A stretch of 64,000 nt of DNA from Bacillus sp. FSL H8-0547. GTDB lineage: Bacteria; Bacillota; Bacilli; Bacillales; Bacillaceae. A program made the translations under genes and the position numbers. Below the pieces are notes generated by a model. That model searched no databases, was not told the origin of the DNA, and was given only the letters and a program-made list of their open reading frames with translations. Where the stretch lies: positions 992,001 to 1,056,000 of the forward strand of contig JBBODD010000001.1 in assembly GCA_038002745.1 (NCBI GenBank), read 5' to 3'. Below, piece after piece: positions 1-9,481 of this stretch. Each line of letters opens with the position of its first letter. Position 1 is the stretch's first letter.

Positions 1-391
1 TTTCAGGCTTAACCTGGATTTTCGGGCGGATTTCTTTCGCTTTTTGCTCTGCTTCTTCAATAGTGGAAGCCATGTTTAGTGAAAGGAGTGTACCAATTGC
101 CACGGTGCCGGTGCGGTTGCTGCCGCCCCCGCAATGAAAGTAGATCTTTTTCCCGTCATGAAAAGCACTGACAACCTGATCAATTGAACTTTTTACTGAT
201 TCATCCTGTTGTTCTTGGTTGTCTGTAATAGGGCTGTGAATTCGATTATATCCGCTATCTGGATTATCCGAATCTGACCTCAAGTCAAAAACAATATCTG
301 TCTTTTCGTTTTCAGCAGCTGCAGGTGCGTCCGCAGCGCCTCCTATATAAATACGGTTTTTAATTAGCTCATGATAGTTTTTGGGTTGCAT
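1..391 (-). CDS. Dual-specificity/tyrosine protein phosphatase (partial, C-terminus beyond left edge)
   Basis: The visible 130 codons carry the cysteine phosphatase signature HCGGGSNRTG (Cys87-X5-Arg93), so this is a Cys-dependent phosphatase of the dual-specificity/tyrosine type. The predicted general-acid loop region is around residues 35-55. The start is the ATG at 391, about 30 bp after the arsC stop on the same strand, so it is probably the last gene of the arsR-arsB-arsC transcript. A phosphatase in this place could act on a host phosphoprotein or small molecule during metalloid stress; its substrate cannot be read from sequence. The C-terminus lies outside the window. Family is sure, role is not. 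Confidence 0.85.
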   Translation of the reverse strand, partial: MQPKNYHELIKNRIYIGGAADAPAAAENEKTDIVFDLRSDSDNPDSGYNRIHSPITDNQEQQDESVKSSIDQVVSAFHDGKKIYFHCGGGSNRTGTVAIGTLLSLNMASTIEEAEQKAKEIRPKIQVKPE

Positions 392-422
392 TCCCAAACA
401 CCTGCTTTCAATTATTCACCAG

Positions 423-842
423 TTATTCACCAGTCTTCGCAAAACGCTCGATGCGCTCACTGATCTCATCACGTACACGCTGGAAGAATGCCCATTTCTC
501 TTCGTCTGTGCCTTCTGCTTTAGCAGGGTCGTCAAATCCCCAGTGAACACGTTTAATGTGAGGAGGCGTTACAGGGCAGTGGTCAGCCGCATGCCCGCAT
601 AGAGTAACAACTAGATCTGCATTGTTAAGGATTTCAGGATCGATGACATCAGAAGTTTGATTTGAAATATCGACTCCTGCTTCTTTCATCGCTTTTACAG
701 CGTTAGGGTTAAGTCCGTGTGCTTCAAGCCCTGCGCTTTTTACGATCCAGTCCTCACCAAGATGCTTTTTTGCCCAGCCTTCAGCCATTTGGCTTCTGCA
801 TGAATTTCCAGTACATAAGAAGTAGATTGTTTTTTTAGACAT
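423..842 (-). CDS. arsC: Arsenate reductase (thioredoxin-coupled)
   Basis: Cytoplasmic ArsC of the low-molecular-weight phosphatase fold, which reduces arsenate to arsenite for export by ArsB and is recycled by thioredoxin. At 139 aa it has the usual length. The P-loop CTGNSCRS places the nucleophile at Cys10, with Cys15 and Arg16. The redox pair Cys82 and Cys89 is present in [12 protein letters not shown]. The ATG at 842 has an AAAGGAG ribosome binding site about 9 bp upstream. It lies 36 bp after arsB in the same direction and is expected to be induced by arsenite or antimonite through ArsR. Confident call from complete catalytic residues and context. Confidence 0.97.
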   Translation of the reverse strand: MSKKTIYFLCTGNSCRSQMAEGWAKKHLGEDWIVKSAGLEAHGLNPNAVKAMKEAGVDISNQTSDVIDPEILNNADLVVTLCGHAADHCPVTPPHIKRVHWGFDDPAKAEGTDEEKWAFFQRVRDEISERIERFAKTGE

Positions 843-878
843 AGGTGCAGTCTCCTTTTAAATGAGTATTCGTATTTT

Positions 879-2174
879 TTATATAATCAGCAGCCATAAA
901 TAGAGGCCGACAAGTGTGATAAACAAGGTTGGAATGGTTAAAATGATTCCTGTTTTAAAATAGGTGCCCCAGGATATTTTGACGCCCTTTAAGCTCAATA
1001 CATGGAGCCATAAAAGGGTTGCAAGGGAACCGATCGGAGTAATTTTAGGTCCTAAATCAGAACCGATCACATTGGCATAGATTAACGCTTCTCTCAGGGT
1101 GCCTGATGTATTTGTATCAGCGATGGCAAGTGCATCAATCATGACCGTCGGCATATTGTTCATGACAGAAGACAGGATGGCTGCAATAAAGCCCATTGAG
1201 ATGGTTGCGGCAAACAGACCCTGATCAGCCGCCGCCTGAATGACATCAGCCAGAACGGCTGTTAATCCTGCATTCCGAAGGCCGTACACAACGACATACA
1301 TCCCAATTGAGAAGAATACAATCGCCCACGGAGCTCCCTTTAATACCTTTTTCGTATGCACAGCCGGGCTTCTTCTGGCCATTACCAGGAAGAAAACAGC
1401 GACAACACCGGCAACAAAGGATACAGGAATATGAAGGAATTCACTGATAAAATATCCAATCAGCAGTACTCCGAGTACGAACCAGGAAAGACGGAACATT
1501 TTCTCGTCTTTAATGGCAGCTTTAGGTGTTTTCAAATCGGCCAGATCATAATTTGCCGGTATGCTTTTGCGGAAGTACAAGTACAGGACAAGAATACTAG
1601 CTCCTAAAGCAAAGAAGTTCGGAACAATCATTCGTGAAGCATATTCGATAAATCCGATATCAAAGTAATCTGCAGACACGATGTTCACCAGGTTGCTGAC
1701 AACTAGCGGCAGTGACGTCGTATCTGCGATAAATCCGCTCGCCATGATGAACGGAAATACCATTTTTTCATTAAAATTCAAATTACGCACCATTGCCAGA
1801 ACAATAGGTGTCAAGATAAGTGCTGCGCCGTCGTTAGCAAAAAACGCCGCCACAAGCGCACCTAAAATGGATACATAAATAAACATCCGGAGGCCGTTCC
1901 CCCGCGCTGCTCTTGCCATATGAAGAGCAGACCATTCAAAAAATCCAATCTCATCTAAAATCAGAGAGATGATAATAATTGCGATAAATGCCAAAGTTGC
2001 ATTCCAGACAATCGATGTAACGTCAATAACGTCACCAAAATCAACTACTCCAACCAACAATGCAGCTAAAGCTCCTCCGCAGGCTGACCACCCTATGGAA
2101 AGACCTTTCGGCTGCCAGATCACCAAGATGAGAGTTAAAAGAAAAATACTGGAAGCTAAAAGTACTGAAGTCAA
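879..2174 (-). CDS. arsB: Arsenite/antimonite efflux permease ArsB
   Basis: Polytopic membrane protein of 431 aa with about 12 hydrophobic segments. It resembles the ArsB (ion transporter superfamily) proteins rather than ACR3: an [16 protein letters not shown] stretch near residue 113 and the [20 protein letters not shown]-type region near residue 355 are typical. It exports arsenite produced by ArsC, driven by the membrane potential because no ArsA ATPase is nearby. The start is TTG at 2174, preceded by GAGGGG at 8 bp, only 15 bp after the arsR stop, so arsR-arsB-arsC are cotranscribed. Confident family call. Confidence 0.95.
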   Translation of the reverse strand: MTSVLLASSIFLLTLILVIWQPKGLSIGWSACGGALAALLVGVVDFGDVIDVTSIVWNATLAFIAIIIISLILDEIGFFEWSALHMARAARGNGLRMFIYVSILGALVAAFFANDGAALILTPIVLAMVRNLNFNEKMVFPFIMASGFIADTTSLPLVVSNLVNIVSADYFDIGFIEYASRMIVPNFFALGASILVLYLYFRKSIPANYDLADLKTPKAAIKDEKMFRLSWFVLGVLLIGYFISEFLHIPVSFVAGVVAVFFLVMARRSPAVHTKKVLKGAPWAIVFFSIGMYVVVYGLRNAGLTAVLADVIQAAADQGLFAATISMGFIAAILSSVMNNMPTVMIDALAIADTNTSGTLREALIYANVIGSDLGPKITPIGSLATLLWLHVLSLKGVKISWGTYFKTGIILTIPTLFITLVGLYLWLLII

Positions 2175-2189
2175 TCTTTCTTCCCCTCT

Positions 2190-2537
2190 CTATTCACAGG
2201 TAATACGCAATCCCTGTGTTTCTAATTCTGTTATTAACTTATTTTGCTCAGGCAGATGTTCAAGTAAACCTTTTACAAAAGGATATACTTCGCTCTCCTT
2301 ATTTATGGAATAGAAGATCCATTGCCCTTTCCGATTTTCCTTTACTAAACCTGCATCCCGAAGCTTTCTTACATGCTGGCTGATTGCCGGCTGGCTTGTC
2401 TTAAAAATAGCTGTGAATTCGCAGACACAGCAGTCATTTCTCTCAAGCAGCTTCATCATTGTCAGACGTGTTTTGTCTCCGAGAAGCTTCAGTATGTGAG
2501 AAACTCGTTCAATATCAAGCGTTGAAGTTACTTCCAA
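2190..2537 (-). CDS. arsR: ArsR-type metalloid-responsive repressor
   Basis: A 115-aa winged helix repressor of the ArsR/SmtB family. The recognition helix region QPAISQHVRKLRDAGLV lies near residues 70-86. The metalloid site is the cysteine cluster DCCVCEF (Cys36, Cys37, Cys39), matching the classical CVC type that binds As(III) or Sb(III) and releases DNA. The start is TTG at 2537: a GGAGGTG ribosome binding site lies 8 bp upstream, and the nearby ATG that overlaps this site is out of frame. First gene of the ars operon and autoregulated through the AT-rich repeats just upstream. Confidence 0.95.
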   Translation of the reverse strand: MEVTSTLDIERVSHILKLLGDKTRLTMMKLLERNDCCVCEFTAIFKTSQPAISQHVRKLRDAGLVKENRKGQWIFYSINKESEVYPFVKGLLEHLPEQNKLITELETQGLRITCE

Positions 2538-2562
2538 CTTACCAACACCTCCATGTCGAAAA

Positions 2563-2604
2563 TCATTATATAATAAAATACTTATATAATAAATAGCTTA
2601 TATG
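2563..2604 (-). promoter_or_regulatory. ars operon promoter/operator region with direct repeat
   Basis: Upstream of arsR the 12-mer TTATATAATAAA occurs twice, at 2566-2577 and 2582-2593, 16 bp apart, in a very AT-rich stretch that contains TATAAT-like hexamers. This is where ArsR would be expected to bind and block the promoter. The repeats are seen directly; their use as operator is inferred from position. Confidence 0.55.
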
Positions 2605-2683
2605 TAAAAAGTTTGTGAATGTATGATTTCCATTCTAATTAAAGTAAGCTTGGATTTAAGTCCAAGCTCCATCAGGTTTCAAT

Positions 2684-4027
2684 TTAAGAACACCAGGATT
2701 CTGTCTTGCTGTTTTTTGAGAAATTCACACTGCACACCCCGGTTTCAGGAAGATCGAGTTCCACTTTTTCTGCTGCAGCATAGTCCCCGCACAGGTGTGC
2801 AACTACTGAACGGACCTGTTCATACCCTGTTGCCATTAAGAAGGTGGGAGCGCGCCCATAGCTTTTGACACCGACTATATAAAAATTCTTTTCCGGCTGG
2901 CGCAGTTCTTTTTCACCGTGCGGCCGGACGGTTCCGCAGCTGTGCACGTTAGGATCGATTAACGGGGATAAAGCGGAAACGCTTTCTGTTGCAGAATCAA
3001 TGGATGTCCGCAGCTCGCTGATGATGCTGAGGTCCGGTCTGCTTCCTGCATTGACTATGATTTCTTCAAAGTCTGCAAGTTGTTTTGTTTCTCCAGATTG
3101 CGTTCCGATTATGTCAATTCCATGATCCGACTTTTTCATAGATTGGATGAAAAACGGTGTTTGGACTGCGATTACTCCGGCATCGACAAGCTGATGAACC
3201 CTGCTTCCCAAAGCCCCTCTTGCAGCAAACGCGTCCTTCTCTTCTCCGCCGTATGCATCTTCCGCTTTCTGCTTGCGCATCACCCAGACGATGTCCGTTT
3301 CAGGATGCGATTCCTTAAGTTCTGCCAGTTCAAGAAGCGCATTGACTGCAGAGTGTCCCCCTCCGATAACAGCTGTCCGCTTCTTTGCATAACGCTCTTT
3401 TTCTTTTCCTGCAATATCAGGGATTCCGTAATAGATGTGACCGCTCAATGCCCTCTCTTCGCTGTGCCAGATGCCGCTTGAAGCAGCAGGATTTGGATTT
3501 CCCCATGTTCCTGTGGCATCAATTACTGCTTTTGCTTCAAATATTTGAAGATTTCCCTCCCTCTCTGCATAGATGACAAACGACACGTTTTCCCTGCCAG
3601 CACTTTTCATCTTATCGATCTCTTTTTTCCCGACGGATAAAACCTTTGTTTTCGTGTGGAGAAAAGGTTTTATTTCCGGAAGGTTCGACAGCGGCGACAG
3701 ATATAGATCAACAAGCTCTTTTCCAAAAGGCAGTGTATCCAGTTCAGGCTCCTGCCAGTTATGCTTTTTAAGAAGTGCGACAGCGGCCTTATCAATGTTA
3801 TAGCGCCACGGAGAAAATAATCTCACATGACCCCAGGACAATACGTTTGCCCCCGCCTCCCCTGCTTCCAGCAGGAAAAAGGATTCTCCCCGTTTGGCCA
3901 GATGTGCAGCAGCTGCAAGGCCGACGGGTCCTCCTCCTATGATCGCAACGGGCAATTTCTTCTCCTTGGTAATTGGCGCTTTTTCCGGGGTATTGCAGCA
4001 TGTGTTCACTTTTACATCAAGTTTCAT
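2684..4027 (-). CDS. FAD/NAD(P)-binding flavoprotein (ArsO-like monooxygenase family) with N-terminal Cys pair
   Basis: A 447-aa flavoprotein with an FAD-binding GGGPVGLAAA Rossmann motif near residues 31-40 and a second dinucleotide motif (TAVIGGGHSAV) near residue 217, the layout of flavin-containing monooxygenases and thioredoxin reductase-like enzymes. The N-terminus has a Cys10-Cys11 pair and the C-terminus two further cysteines, unusual additions that could bind a soft metalloid. It follows a MarR gene in the same direction with a palindromic operator in the gap, beside an ars operon, which suggests a role in metalloid or organoarsenical oxidation. The substrate is inference. The ATG at 4027 has an AGGAGGG site 6 bp upstream. 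Confidence 0.75.
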   Translation of the reverse strand: MKLDVKVNTCCNTPEKAPITKEKKLPVAIIGGGPVGLAAAAHLAKRGESFFLLEAGEAGANVLSWGHVRLFSPWRYNIDKAAVALLKKHNWQEPELDTLPFGKELVDLYLSPLSNLPEIKPFLHTKTKVLSVGKKEIDKMKSAGRENVSFVIYAEREGNLQIFEAKAVIDATGTWGNPNPAASSGIWHSEERALSGHIYYGIPDIAGKEKERYAKKRTAVIGGGHSAVNALLELAELKESHPETDIVWVMRKQKAEDAYGGEEKDAFAARGALGSRVHQLVDAGVIAVQTPFFIQSMKKSDHGIDIIGTQSGETKQLADFEEIIVNAGSRPDLSIISELRTSIDSATESVSALSPLIDPNVHSCGTVRPHGEKELRQPEKNFYIVGVKSYGRAPTFLMATGYEQVRSVVAHLCGDYAAAEKVELDLPETGVCSVNFSKNSKTESWCS

Positions 4028-4055
4028 TTAAAACCCTCCTGAACTATTTTTATCA

Positions 4056-4078
4056 AAAACTTGCATTATGCAAGTTTT
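4056..4078. promoter_or_regulatory. Palindromic operator before the flavoprotein gene
   Basis: A 23-bp perfect palindrome (arms AAAACTTGCA, 3-bp centre) lies between the marR stop and the flavoprotein start. Its 17-bp core ACTTGCATTATGCAAGT matches the core found at the marR promoter (ACTTGTAAAGTGCAAGT), so both are probably bound by the MarR protein encoded here. Confidence 0.7.
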
Positions 4079-4090
4079 AAACGGAAGAAA

Positions 4091-4540
4091 TCACCCCAAA
4101 GGAGTGGTGCAGCATACGCTGGACTTCGCCATTGCTTCATTCAAAAGCTTAATCGAGCGGATAACCGTTTCTTTTTCAAACTCATTCATATGTGAAAAAA
4201 CCTCGTTCAAATAGGCATTCATCTGCTGGTCAATCGTTGTTGCAACATACTTGCCCTCTGTTGTCAGTGACAAGATATGAACTCTGCGGTCATCAGGATG
4301 AGGGGTTTTTTTCAGCAAATTCAGCTTTATCAATGACTGGACCTGCCTGCTGAACGTTGTGATATCCGTGGCAAGCACTTCGGCCGCTTCCTGCATAGAC
4401 GGTCGGTTCATCTTATCAACTTCATAAAGGATATGGCTTTGTATTAAAGAAATCTCAGTTCCTCCTGCTGTACAGCAATTCTTGTTTAGCAGCCCGAAAC
4501 GGCGGGTCATGATTTGAAACAATTCACGTGTGTTTTCCAT
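4091..4540 (-). CDS. MarR-family regulator with two Cys-Cys pairs
   Basis: A 149-aa winged helix protein of the MarR family: recognition helix near residues 58-75 (ATDITTFSRQVQSLIKL) and wing with DDRRVHILSLT near residue 86. Two vicinal cysteine pairs, Cys22-Cys23 near the N-terminus and Cys143-Cys144 near the C-terminus, are not part of the standard MarR fold. They would lie close together in the dimerisation region, which suggests sensing by thiol chemistry or by a metalloid. It probably represses itself and the downstream flavoprotein, because a matching operator precedes each gene. The ATG at 4540 has GAGGTGA upstream. Confidence 0.8.
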   Translation of the reverse strand: MENTRELFQIMTRRFGLLNKNCCTAGGTEISLIQSHILYEVDKMNRPSMQEAAEVLATDITTFSRQVQSLIKLNLLKKTPHPDDRRVHILSLTTEGKYVATTIDQQMNAYLNEVFSHMNEFEKETVIRSIKLLNEAMAKSSVCCTTPLG

Positions 4541-4561
4541 TTTTTCTCACCTCATACTTTA

Positions 4562-4592
4562 TTTATACACTCATCACTTGTAAAGTGCAAGT
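4562..4592 (-). promoter_or_regulatory. marR promoter with overlapping operator
   Basis: On the minus strand a sigma-A type promoter reads TTGCAC (4585-4590), 17 bp spacer, TATAAA (4562-4567). The operator core ACTTGTAAAGTGCAAGT (4576-4592) covers the -35 box, a layout that fits repression by the MarR protein. Confidence 0.75.
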
Positions 4593-4600
4593 ATTTTCTT

Positions 4601-4644
4601 AAAAAAAGACTGGCCTGCATGACGCTTAGTCTTTTCAGCCAGTC
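4601..4644 (-). terminator. Rho-independent terminator after spoVR
   Basis: Inverted repeat GACTGGC/GCCAGTC with a seven-T tract on the minus strand, directly after the spoVR stop. Confidence 0.8.
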
Positions 4645-4651
4645 CCTGCAC

Positions 4652-6061
4652 TTATAGATATTTCCTGTGAATCGCCTTTCCGTCATACGTGAACAGTACC
4701 GGCTTTCCTTCAAGCACGGATTCCATATGAACCGCGCGGCCCCAAAGCTGGTGAATGTACGGCAGCACTTTTTCCAGGTATTTCAGATCAAGCTCAATGT
4801 CTTCAAACCAATGCTTCAAGTACAGCTCATTGTTTTTGAGGTAATCGCCGTCATTAACCGTAATATACGGGAATCCTCCGTTTACTCTCATATTGATCAG
4901 TTGATCGCGGACATGCTCCCATTCTTTGTCGACAACCTTGTAATCTCTCCCCTGCTTCTGGAAAAGATACATATCTTCACGGGTAACAAGATCCTTCGTT
5001 AAATAGTTCCGGATAAACGAAAGATCTGATTCGACCTCGCGCACCTCAAACATTTTCTCCCTGCCGGAGTTCGGTTCTGCTCCGCGTCTGATCATTTCCT
5101 TTGTCGGATTATTGTACCGTTCCTCAATATCCTCAAAGATTTTGAGACCGAGGTAATAAGGGTTGATTCCTGTCTTTGACGGCTGGACAACGCCCGCGTT
5201 GAGCTTGGCATACTCGATGGATTCTTCTGTGGAAAGGTCAAGTTCTCTCAAGATCCGCTGATGCCAAAAGGATGCCCAGCCCTCGTTCATAATCTTCGTT
5301 TCAAGCTGCGGCCAGAAATAAAGCATTTCTTCACGCATCATCGTCAAAATATCACGCTGCCAGTCTTCGAGGTCACGGCTGTACTCCTCAATAAAGAGAA
5401 GAATATCTTTCTCAGGTGCCGGCGGAAATTTTTTCTTTTTCTTGCCCCGCTCAGGGTTAGGTTTGTCCTTTTGATCCAGCCCCCAAAGATCATCATAAGG
5501 TGATGCTTTTTTCACATCCTCTTCCTCTATATCCTCCATCGTCCAGGACAGCTTTGGACGCATAAGCGAAGGATCAATGTGCTCCTGAATCGCAAGCACC
5601 GCATCAAGAAATTTTTCAACCTCGGCTCTGCCATGCTCAATTTCATACTGCTTAATTCTGTCGGCCGTAGCAGCCATGCTCTCAACCATATCCCGCTTTG
5701 TGTTTTGAAAACGGCTGTTGTTTTTGAAAAAATCGCAGTGGGCCAGAACGTGCGCAACGATCAGTTTATTTTGGATGAGCGAATTCGTATCCAGCAAAAA
5801 CGCATAGCAGGGATCCGAGTTGATGACAAGCTCGTAAATCTTGCTCAGTCCCAGATCATAGTGAAGTTTCATCTTGAAAAACTGCTTGCCAAAGCTCCAA
5901 TGTGAAAAACGGGTCGGCATTCCATAAGCGCCAAATGTATAAATAATATCAGCAGGACAAATTTCGTACCGCATCGGATAATAATCGAGCCCAAATCCAT
6001 CCGCAATTTCCGTAATCTCCGCAATCGCATATTCCAGTGATTTCCGGTAGGCTTCGTTCAC
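4652..6061 (-). CDS. spoVR: SpoVR family protein (stage V sporulation)
   Basis: Cytoplasmic protein of the SpoVR family, needed for normal spore cortex formation in B. subtilis; its biochemical activity is not established. The conserved family core [20 protein letters not shown] starts about 20 residues in. The open frame extends to 6190, but the GTG at 6061 has AGGGGG 7 bp upstream and gives 469 aa, close to the usual family length, so that start was chosen. The upstream extension would run towards the tandem repeats. It has its own terminator and lies downstream of a 52-bp repeat array. Expected to be expressed in the mother cell during sporulation; no clear sigma-E promoter was identified. 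Confidence 0.93.
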   Translation of the reverse strand: MNEAYRKSLEYAIAEITEIADGFGLDYYPMRYEICPADIIYTFGAYGMPTRFSHWSFGKQFFKMKLHYDLGLSKIYELVINSDPCYAFLLDTNSLIQNKLIVAHVLAHCDFFKNNSRFQNTKRDMVESMAATADRIKQYEIEHGRAEVEKFLDAVLAIQEHIDPSLMRPKLSWTMEDIEEEDVKKASPYDDLWGLDQKDKPNPERGKKKKKFPPAPEKDILLFIEEYSRDLEDWQRDILTMMREEMLYFWPQLETKIMNEGWASFWHQRILRELDLSTEESIEYAKLNAGVVQPSKTGINPYYLGLKIFEDIEERYNNPTKEMIRRGAEPNSGREKMFEVREVESDLSFIRNYLTKDLVTREDMYLFQKQGRDYKVVDKEWEHVRDQLINMRVNGGFPYITVNDGDYLKNNELYLKHWFEDIELDLKYLEKVLPYIHQLWGRAVHMESVLEGKPVLFTYDGKAIHRKYL

Positions 6062-6178
6062 ACGTTTTCCCCCTATCTCGTCTTTAAGACAATGTATGAG
6101 CGGGAAGGGAAAAACATGAACAGACATTGCGTTCGGGTCCTTTTTCTTAGGGTGAATTGTGCAAGGCTGCGCCATGAT

Positions 6179-6760
6179 TTTAGGGTACACTATGGCGTTT
6201 GCTTACCCTCCGAAACTGTTTTTCGATCTGGCAGGGTACGATTCGCTCACTTGCTTACCCTCCGAAACTGTTTTTCGATCTGGGAGGGTAAGATTCCCTG
6301 CTTTTCTTACCCTCCGAAACTGTTTTTCATTCTGGCAGGGTACGATTCGCTCACTTGCTTACCCTCCAAAACTGTTTTTCGATCTGGCAGGGTACGATTC
6401 GCTCACTTGCTTACCCTTCCAAACCGTTTTTCGATCTGGCAGGGTACGAATCGCTCACTTGCTTACCCTCCAAAACTGTTTTTCGATCTGGCTGGGTACG
6501 ATTCGCTGCTTTTCTTACCCTCTAAAACTGTTTTTCGTTCTGACGGGGTACGATTCACAGCTTTGCTTACCCTCCAAAACTGTTTTTCGATCTGGCTGGG
6601 TACGATTCGCTCACTTGCTTACCCTCCAAAACTGTTTTTCGATCTGGCTGGGTACGATTCGCTCACTTGCTTACCCTCCAAAACTGTTTTTCGATCTGGC
6701 AGGGTACGATTCGCTCACTTGCTTACCCTCCCAAACCGTTTTGCGGTATAGCGGGGTAAT
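6179..6760. repeat. 52-bp tandem array 1 (11 units)
   Basis: Eleven units begin at 6201 and recur every 52 bp exactly up to 6721, with a half unit in front. Each unit holds the inverted pair TACCCT...AGGGTA with arm centres about 29 bp apart, followed by a linker like CGATTCGCTCACTTGC. Units differ by scattered point changes and show no unique spacers. The array fills the gap between the efflux pump gene and spoVR. Long open frames cross it only because stops are rare; 52 is not a multiple of 3, so each copy is read in a different frame. Confidence 0.97.
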
Positions 6761-6789
6761 AAAGACTAAGGGAATCTAAAAAAGACCAA

Positions 6790-6824
6790 CAAAAAAACAT
6801 GAACCCCGTCAGGATTCATGTTTT
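6790..6824 (-). terminator. Terminator after the efflux pump gene
   Basis: Hairpin AACATGAA/TTCATGTT followed by a T tract on the minus strand, just after the stop of the MFS gene. Confidence 0.8.
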
Positions 6825-6828
6825 CTCA

Positions 6829-8031
6829 TTAGTGTTCAGTTTTAACAACCATTTCCTTCTTCAATGACCGCTTCTGCCAGATCATTGTCATCACCAGTGT
6901 GACAACGAGGAAGACTAGTCCGAGAACAAATGGATACAGAATCTGGACATCATACAGCATGCCTGCAATCGTCGGTCCAAGCACGTTTCCAATGCTCATA
7001 TAGGCATTGTTCATGCCCATTGCAAAGCCCTGTTCATTTCCGGCCATTTTGGAAATCAGGGTGTTGAGCACGGGGCGCAGGATCGAAGTTGCCAGGAAGA
7101 TAAGCAGCGTAATTCCAAAGAACAGGACATAGCTCGTTGCAAACAGTGAAAGCAGGAATCCTGCAGCTGCAACCGCAAGGAAGATATTGAGCACCATTCC
7201 CTCACCGAATCGTCTGACAACACGGTCTACAACAAACAGCTGGACAATGACACTGATAATCCCGGTTGATGTAATCATCAGCGCAATCTCCTGCGGAGTC
7301 GCGCCAAACTGATTGTCCACAAACAGGCCAAGCACCGATTCGTACGCCATGAGGCCAAAGCTCATGACAAGCGTAATGATAAGGGGCACAAAGTAAGGCA
7401 TTTTAACCGAGCGCACCATTTTTCGCGCCATGGATTCATTGTCCTGAGGCATCATCGCAGCTGTCGTCATTTTTGATTCACTGTCTTCAAGCAGCACAAT
7501 CGAGAAAATAACGGCTCCCAAAGATACAATCGCAGAGATCAGGAACGGCATTTTCAGCCCGAAATCCGCAAGAAATCCTCCGATGCCGGGTCCGATGACA
7601 ATCCCAAGTGACATCGCGGCAGAAACAAAGCTGTTCCCTTTTGCACGCTGGTCCATCGTCGTGATGTCCGCCACATAGGCAAAAATGGCAGGAACAAGCA
7701 GAGCCGCACCAACTCCGCCGATGACACGGGAAGCGTAGAGCCACCAGATCGAATCAACGGCATAAAAAACAAACATCGATAATGTCAGTCCTACTAACCC
7801 GTAAATAATCATTTTTCTTCTTCCGTACTGATCTGCCCATTTCCCTGCTATCGGAGAAAAAACGAGCTGAGCGCCGGCAAAGATTGCAATCATCAAACCT
7901 GCGGCCGTGCCGCCCTGGTTGATTGATTCAAGATACGCAGGCAGAATCGGAATAATAATCCCAAAGCTGCCGATCGCAATAAACATGTTGACCATCAAAA
8001 TAAACATTTTCTTTTTTTGTTCTGCAGACAA
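6829..8031 (-). CDS. MFS multidrug efflux pump, Bmr/NorA type
   Basis: A 400-aa, 12-segment major facilitator of the DHA1 drug:H+ antiporter group. Visible signatures are the GKWADQYGRRKM loop between helices 2 and 3 (motif A), GPGIGGFLAD at helix 5 (motif C, antiporter type), and GNEQGFAMGMNNAYMSIGNV near residue 335, very like Bmr and NorA. It probably exports cationic or hydrophobic drugs. The start is TTG at 8031 with a modest GGGG site; an in-frame ATG eight codons later is the alternative. Single-gene unit with its own promoter and terminator; no local MerR-type regulator is present, unlike bmrR-bmr of B. subtilis. Confidence 0.88.
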   Translation of the reverse strand: MSAEQKKKMFILMVNMFIAIGSFGIIIPILPAYLESINQGGTAAGLMIAIFAGAQLVFSPIAGKWADQYGRRKMIIYGLVGLTLSMFVFYAVDSIWWLYASRVIGGVGAALLVPAIFAYVADITTMDQRAKGNSFVSAAMSLGIVIGPGIGGFLADFGLKMPFLISAIVSLGAVIFSIVLLEDSESKMTTAAMMPQDNESMARKMVRSVKMPYFVPLIITLVMSFGLMAYESVLGLFVDNQFGATPQEIALMITSTGIISVIVQLFVVDRVVRRFGEGMVLNIFLAVAAAGFLLSLFATSYVLFFGITLLIFLATSILRPVLNTLISKMAGNEQGFAMGMNNAYMSIGNVLGPTIAGMLYDVQILYPFVLGLVFLVVTLVMTMIWQKRSLKKEMVVKTEH

Positions 8032-8095
8032 AATGACAGCCCCGCTTTCTATAGTTAACGAATGTTGTAAGCTTTATTTCAGCAAATACTTAACT

Positions 8096-8125
8096 ATGTT
8101 AAATTGTTTGCTGCCCCATTGTCAA
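8096..8125 (-). promoter_or_regulatory. Promoter of the efflux pump gene
   Basis: Minus-strand TTGACA (8120-8125), 18-bp spacer, TAACAT (8096-8101), about 65 bp before the coding start. The related pieces TTAACATAGTTAA and GTTAACTATAG nearby could form a regulatory hairpin or operator. Confidence 0.55.
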
Positions 8126-8162
8126 TGGAAAGCACCCCCGCCTCGTACTGTTTTGCATCACA

Positions 8163-8200
8163 GAAAAAACCGGGAGAAAGTCTTGTTGACTTTCTCCCGG
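8163..8200 (-). terminator. Terminator after hmp
   Basis: Perfect 13-bp stem (CCGGGAGAAAGTC and its complement) with a 5-nt loop, followed on the minus strand by six T residues. Confidence 0.92.
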
Positions 8201-8243
8201 TTTACTATCAACATTTTTATGTCATTTTAAACAATTGATGAAT

Positions 8244-9455
8244 TTAGGAGACTGTTTCAGGAAGACTCTTCATATCAACAGCAGGCCCGAAAAACTCAGA
8301 GTGAATCTGGTCTTCTTTTATGCCAAGCTCAGCAAGCATGTCGATGACGCACTTCATAAATCCGACCGGACCGCAAACATAGAAATCTCCATTTTTCGTT
8401 TGAAGCATTTGCTCCAGATCCTTCTTCTCGATCTGTCCTTCTTTAAAGAAGTTCTGTTCTGTGCAGTCTTCGTTCAGCGGATTGCTGTAAATCGTATAGA
8501 CCCTGCTGTTTGGCATATTCGAGCAGAGAGCCGCCACTGCAGATTTAAATGCATGTGTTCCGCTGTTCTGAGTGGCGTGAATAAAGGTCATCTCACGGTC
8601 ACGCTGCTTTGCAGCAAGCGACGCAAGCATGCTCATGAAAGGTGTTACGCCGACTCCGCCGCTGATTAGTGTAACTGGCGTTTCGGCTGCTTCATTGAGA
8701 GTAAAATCACCAGCCGGAGCGCTGATTTCAAGCGTATCTCCGACATTCATTTGACTGTGTAGGTAGTTTGATACTTTTCCTGATTCCAGTCCCTTTTCTT
8801 CGCGCTTGACCGAGATTCTGAGATAAGGCATTTCAGGTCCCCCTGAAAGGCTGTACTGCCTGTTCATCGTATACGTTTCTCCAGGTATTTTGACTCTTAC
8901 TGTACTATATTGACCCGGTTTAAATTGTGGTTTTATCTCCTTGTTTTCAAGGTAAAAAGATGTAACCGCATCGCTTTCTTTTTCAATCCGTGCAACGGTA
9001 AACGGCTGGAAGCCTTCCCATACAGCATTGTTGTAGAGATTTTTTTCCGCATTGATAAAGACGCCGGCAATCACGCCGTATGCTTCACCCCATGCTTCAA
9101 GAATTTCAGGTGTTGCTGCATCTCCCAAAACTTCTTTTATCGCCCCGAGCAAATACTCCCCTACAATTGGATAATGTTCTTCTTTTACGCCAAGACTGCG
9201 GTGCTTGTGGGCAATCTGTTCAACTGCCGGCAGAATCATGTGCAGCTGGTGAATATGCAGAGCCGCTGCATAGACGGTGTTTGCAAGAGCCGTCTGCTGG
9301 CGGCCCTTTTTTTGATTCGCATGGTTAAAGATATTCAATAGTTCCGGATAATCTCTGAATAAATTGCTGTAAAAACGTGTTGTAATGTCTACCCCTTTTT
9401 CCTTTAAAACAGGCACAGTAGATTGAATAATTTCAATGGTTTTTTGAGTAAGCAT
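8244..9455 (-). CDS. hmp: Flavohaemoglobin, nitric oxide dioxygenase
   Basis: Cytoplasmic NO detoxifying enzyme converting NO and O2 to nitrate with NAD(P)H. At 403 aa it has the full layout: globin domain (about 1-135, with the proximal His in the [11 protein letters not shown] region), FAD-binding domain with the RQYSLS motif near residue 205, and NAD-binding domain with [12 protein letters not shown] near residue 270 and YVCGPVGFM near residue 355. The open frame starts at 9476, but the ATG at 9455 has GGGGAGC 7 bp upstream and is the better start. Divergent from nsrR, with two NsrR-like sites between them. Confidence 0.96.
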   Translation of the reverse strand: MLTQKTIEIIQSTVPVLKEKGVDITTRFYSNLFRDYPELLNIFNHANQKKGRQQTALANTVYAAALHIHQLHMILPAVEQIAHKHRSLGVKEEHYPIVGEYLLGAIKEVLGDAATPEILEAWGEAYGVIAGVFINAEKNLYNNAVWEGFQPFTVARIEKESDAVTSFYLENKEIKPQFKPGQYSTVRVKIPGETYTMNRQYSLSGGPEMPYLRISVKREEKGLESGKVSNYLHSQMNVGDTLEISAPAGDFTLNEAAETPVTLISGGVGVTPFMSMLASLAAKQRDREMTFIHATQNSGTHAFKSAVAALCSNMPNSRVYTIYSNPLNEDCTEQNFFKEGQIEKKDLEQMLQTKNGDFYVCGPVGFMKCVIDMLAELGIKEDQIHSEFFGPAVDMKSLPETVS

Positions 9456-9481
9456 TAGAGATGCTCCCCTTTTCATTTAAA

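Noticed and set aside
6062-6190. N-terminal extension of SpoVR to 6190
   Set aside because: The GTG at 6061 has a good ribosome binding site and restores the usual family length; the extension reaches array 1.
6092-6779. Two long plus-strand open frames with PPKLFF-type peptide repeats
   Set aside because: They arise from array 1. Since 52 is not a multiple of 3, each copy is read in another frame, and there is no ribosome binding site.
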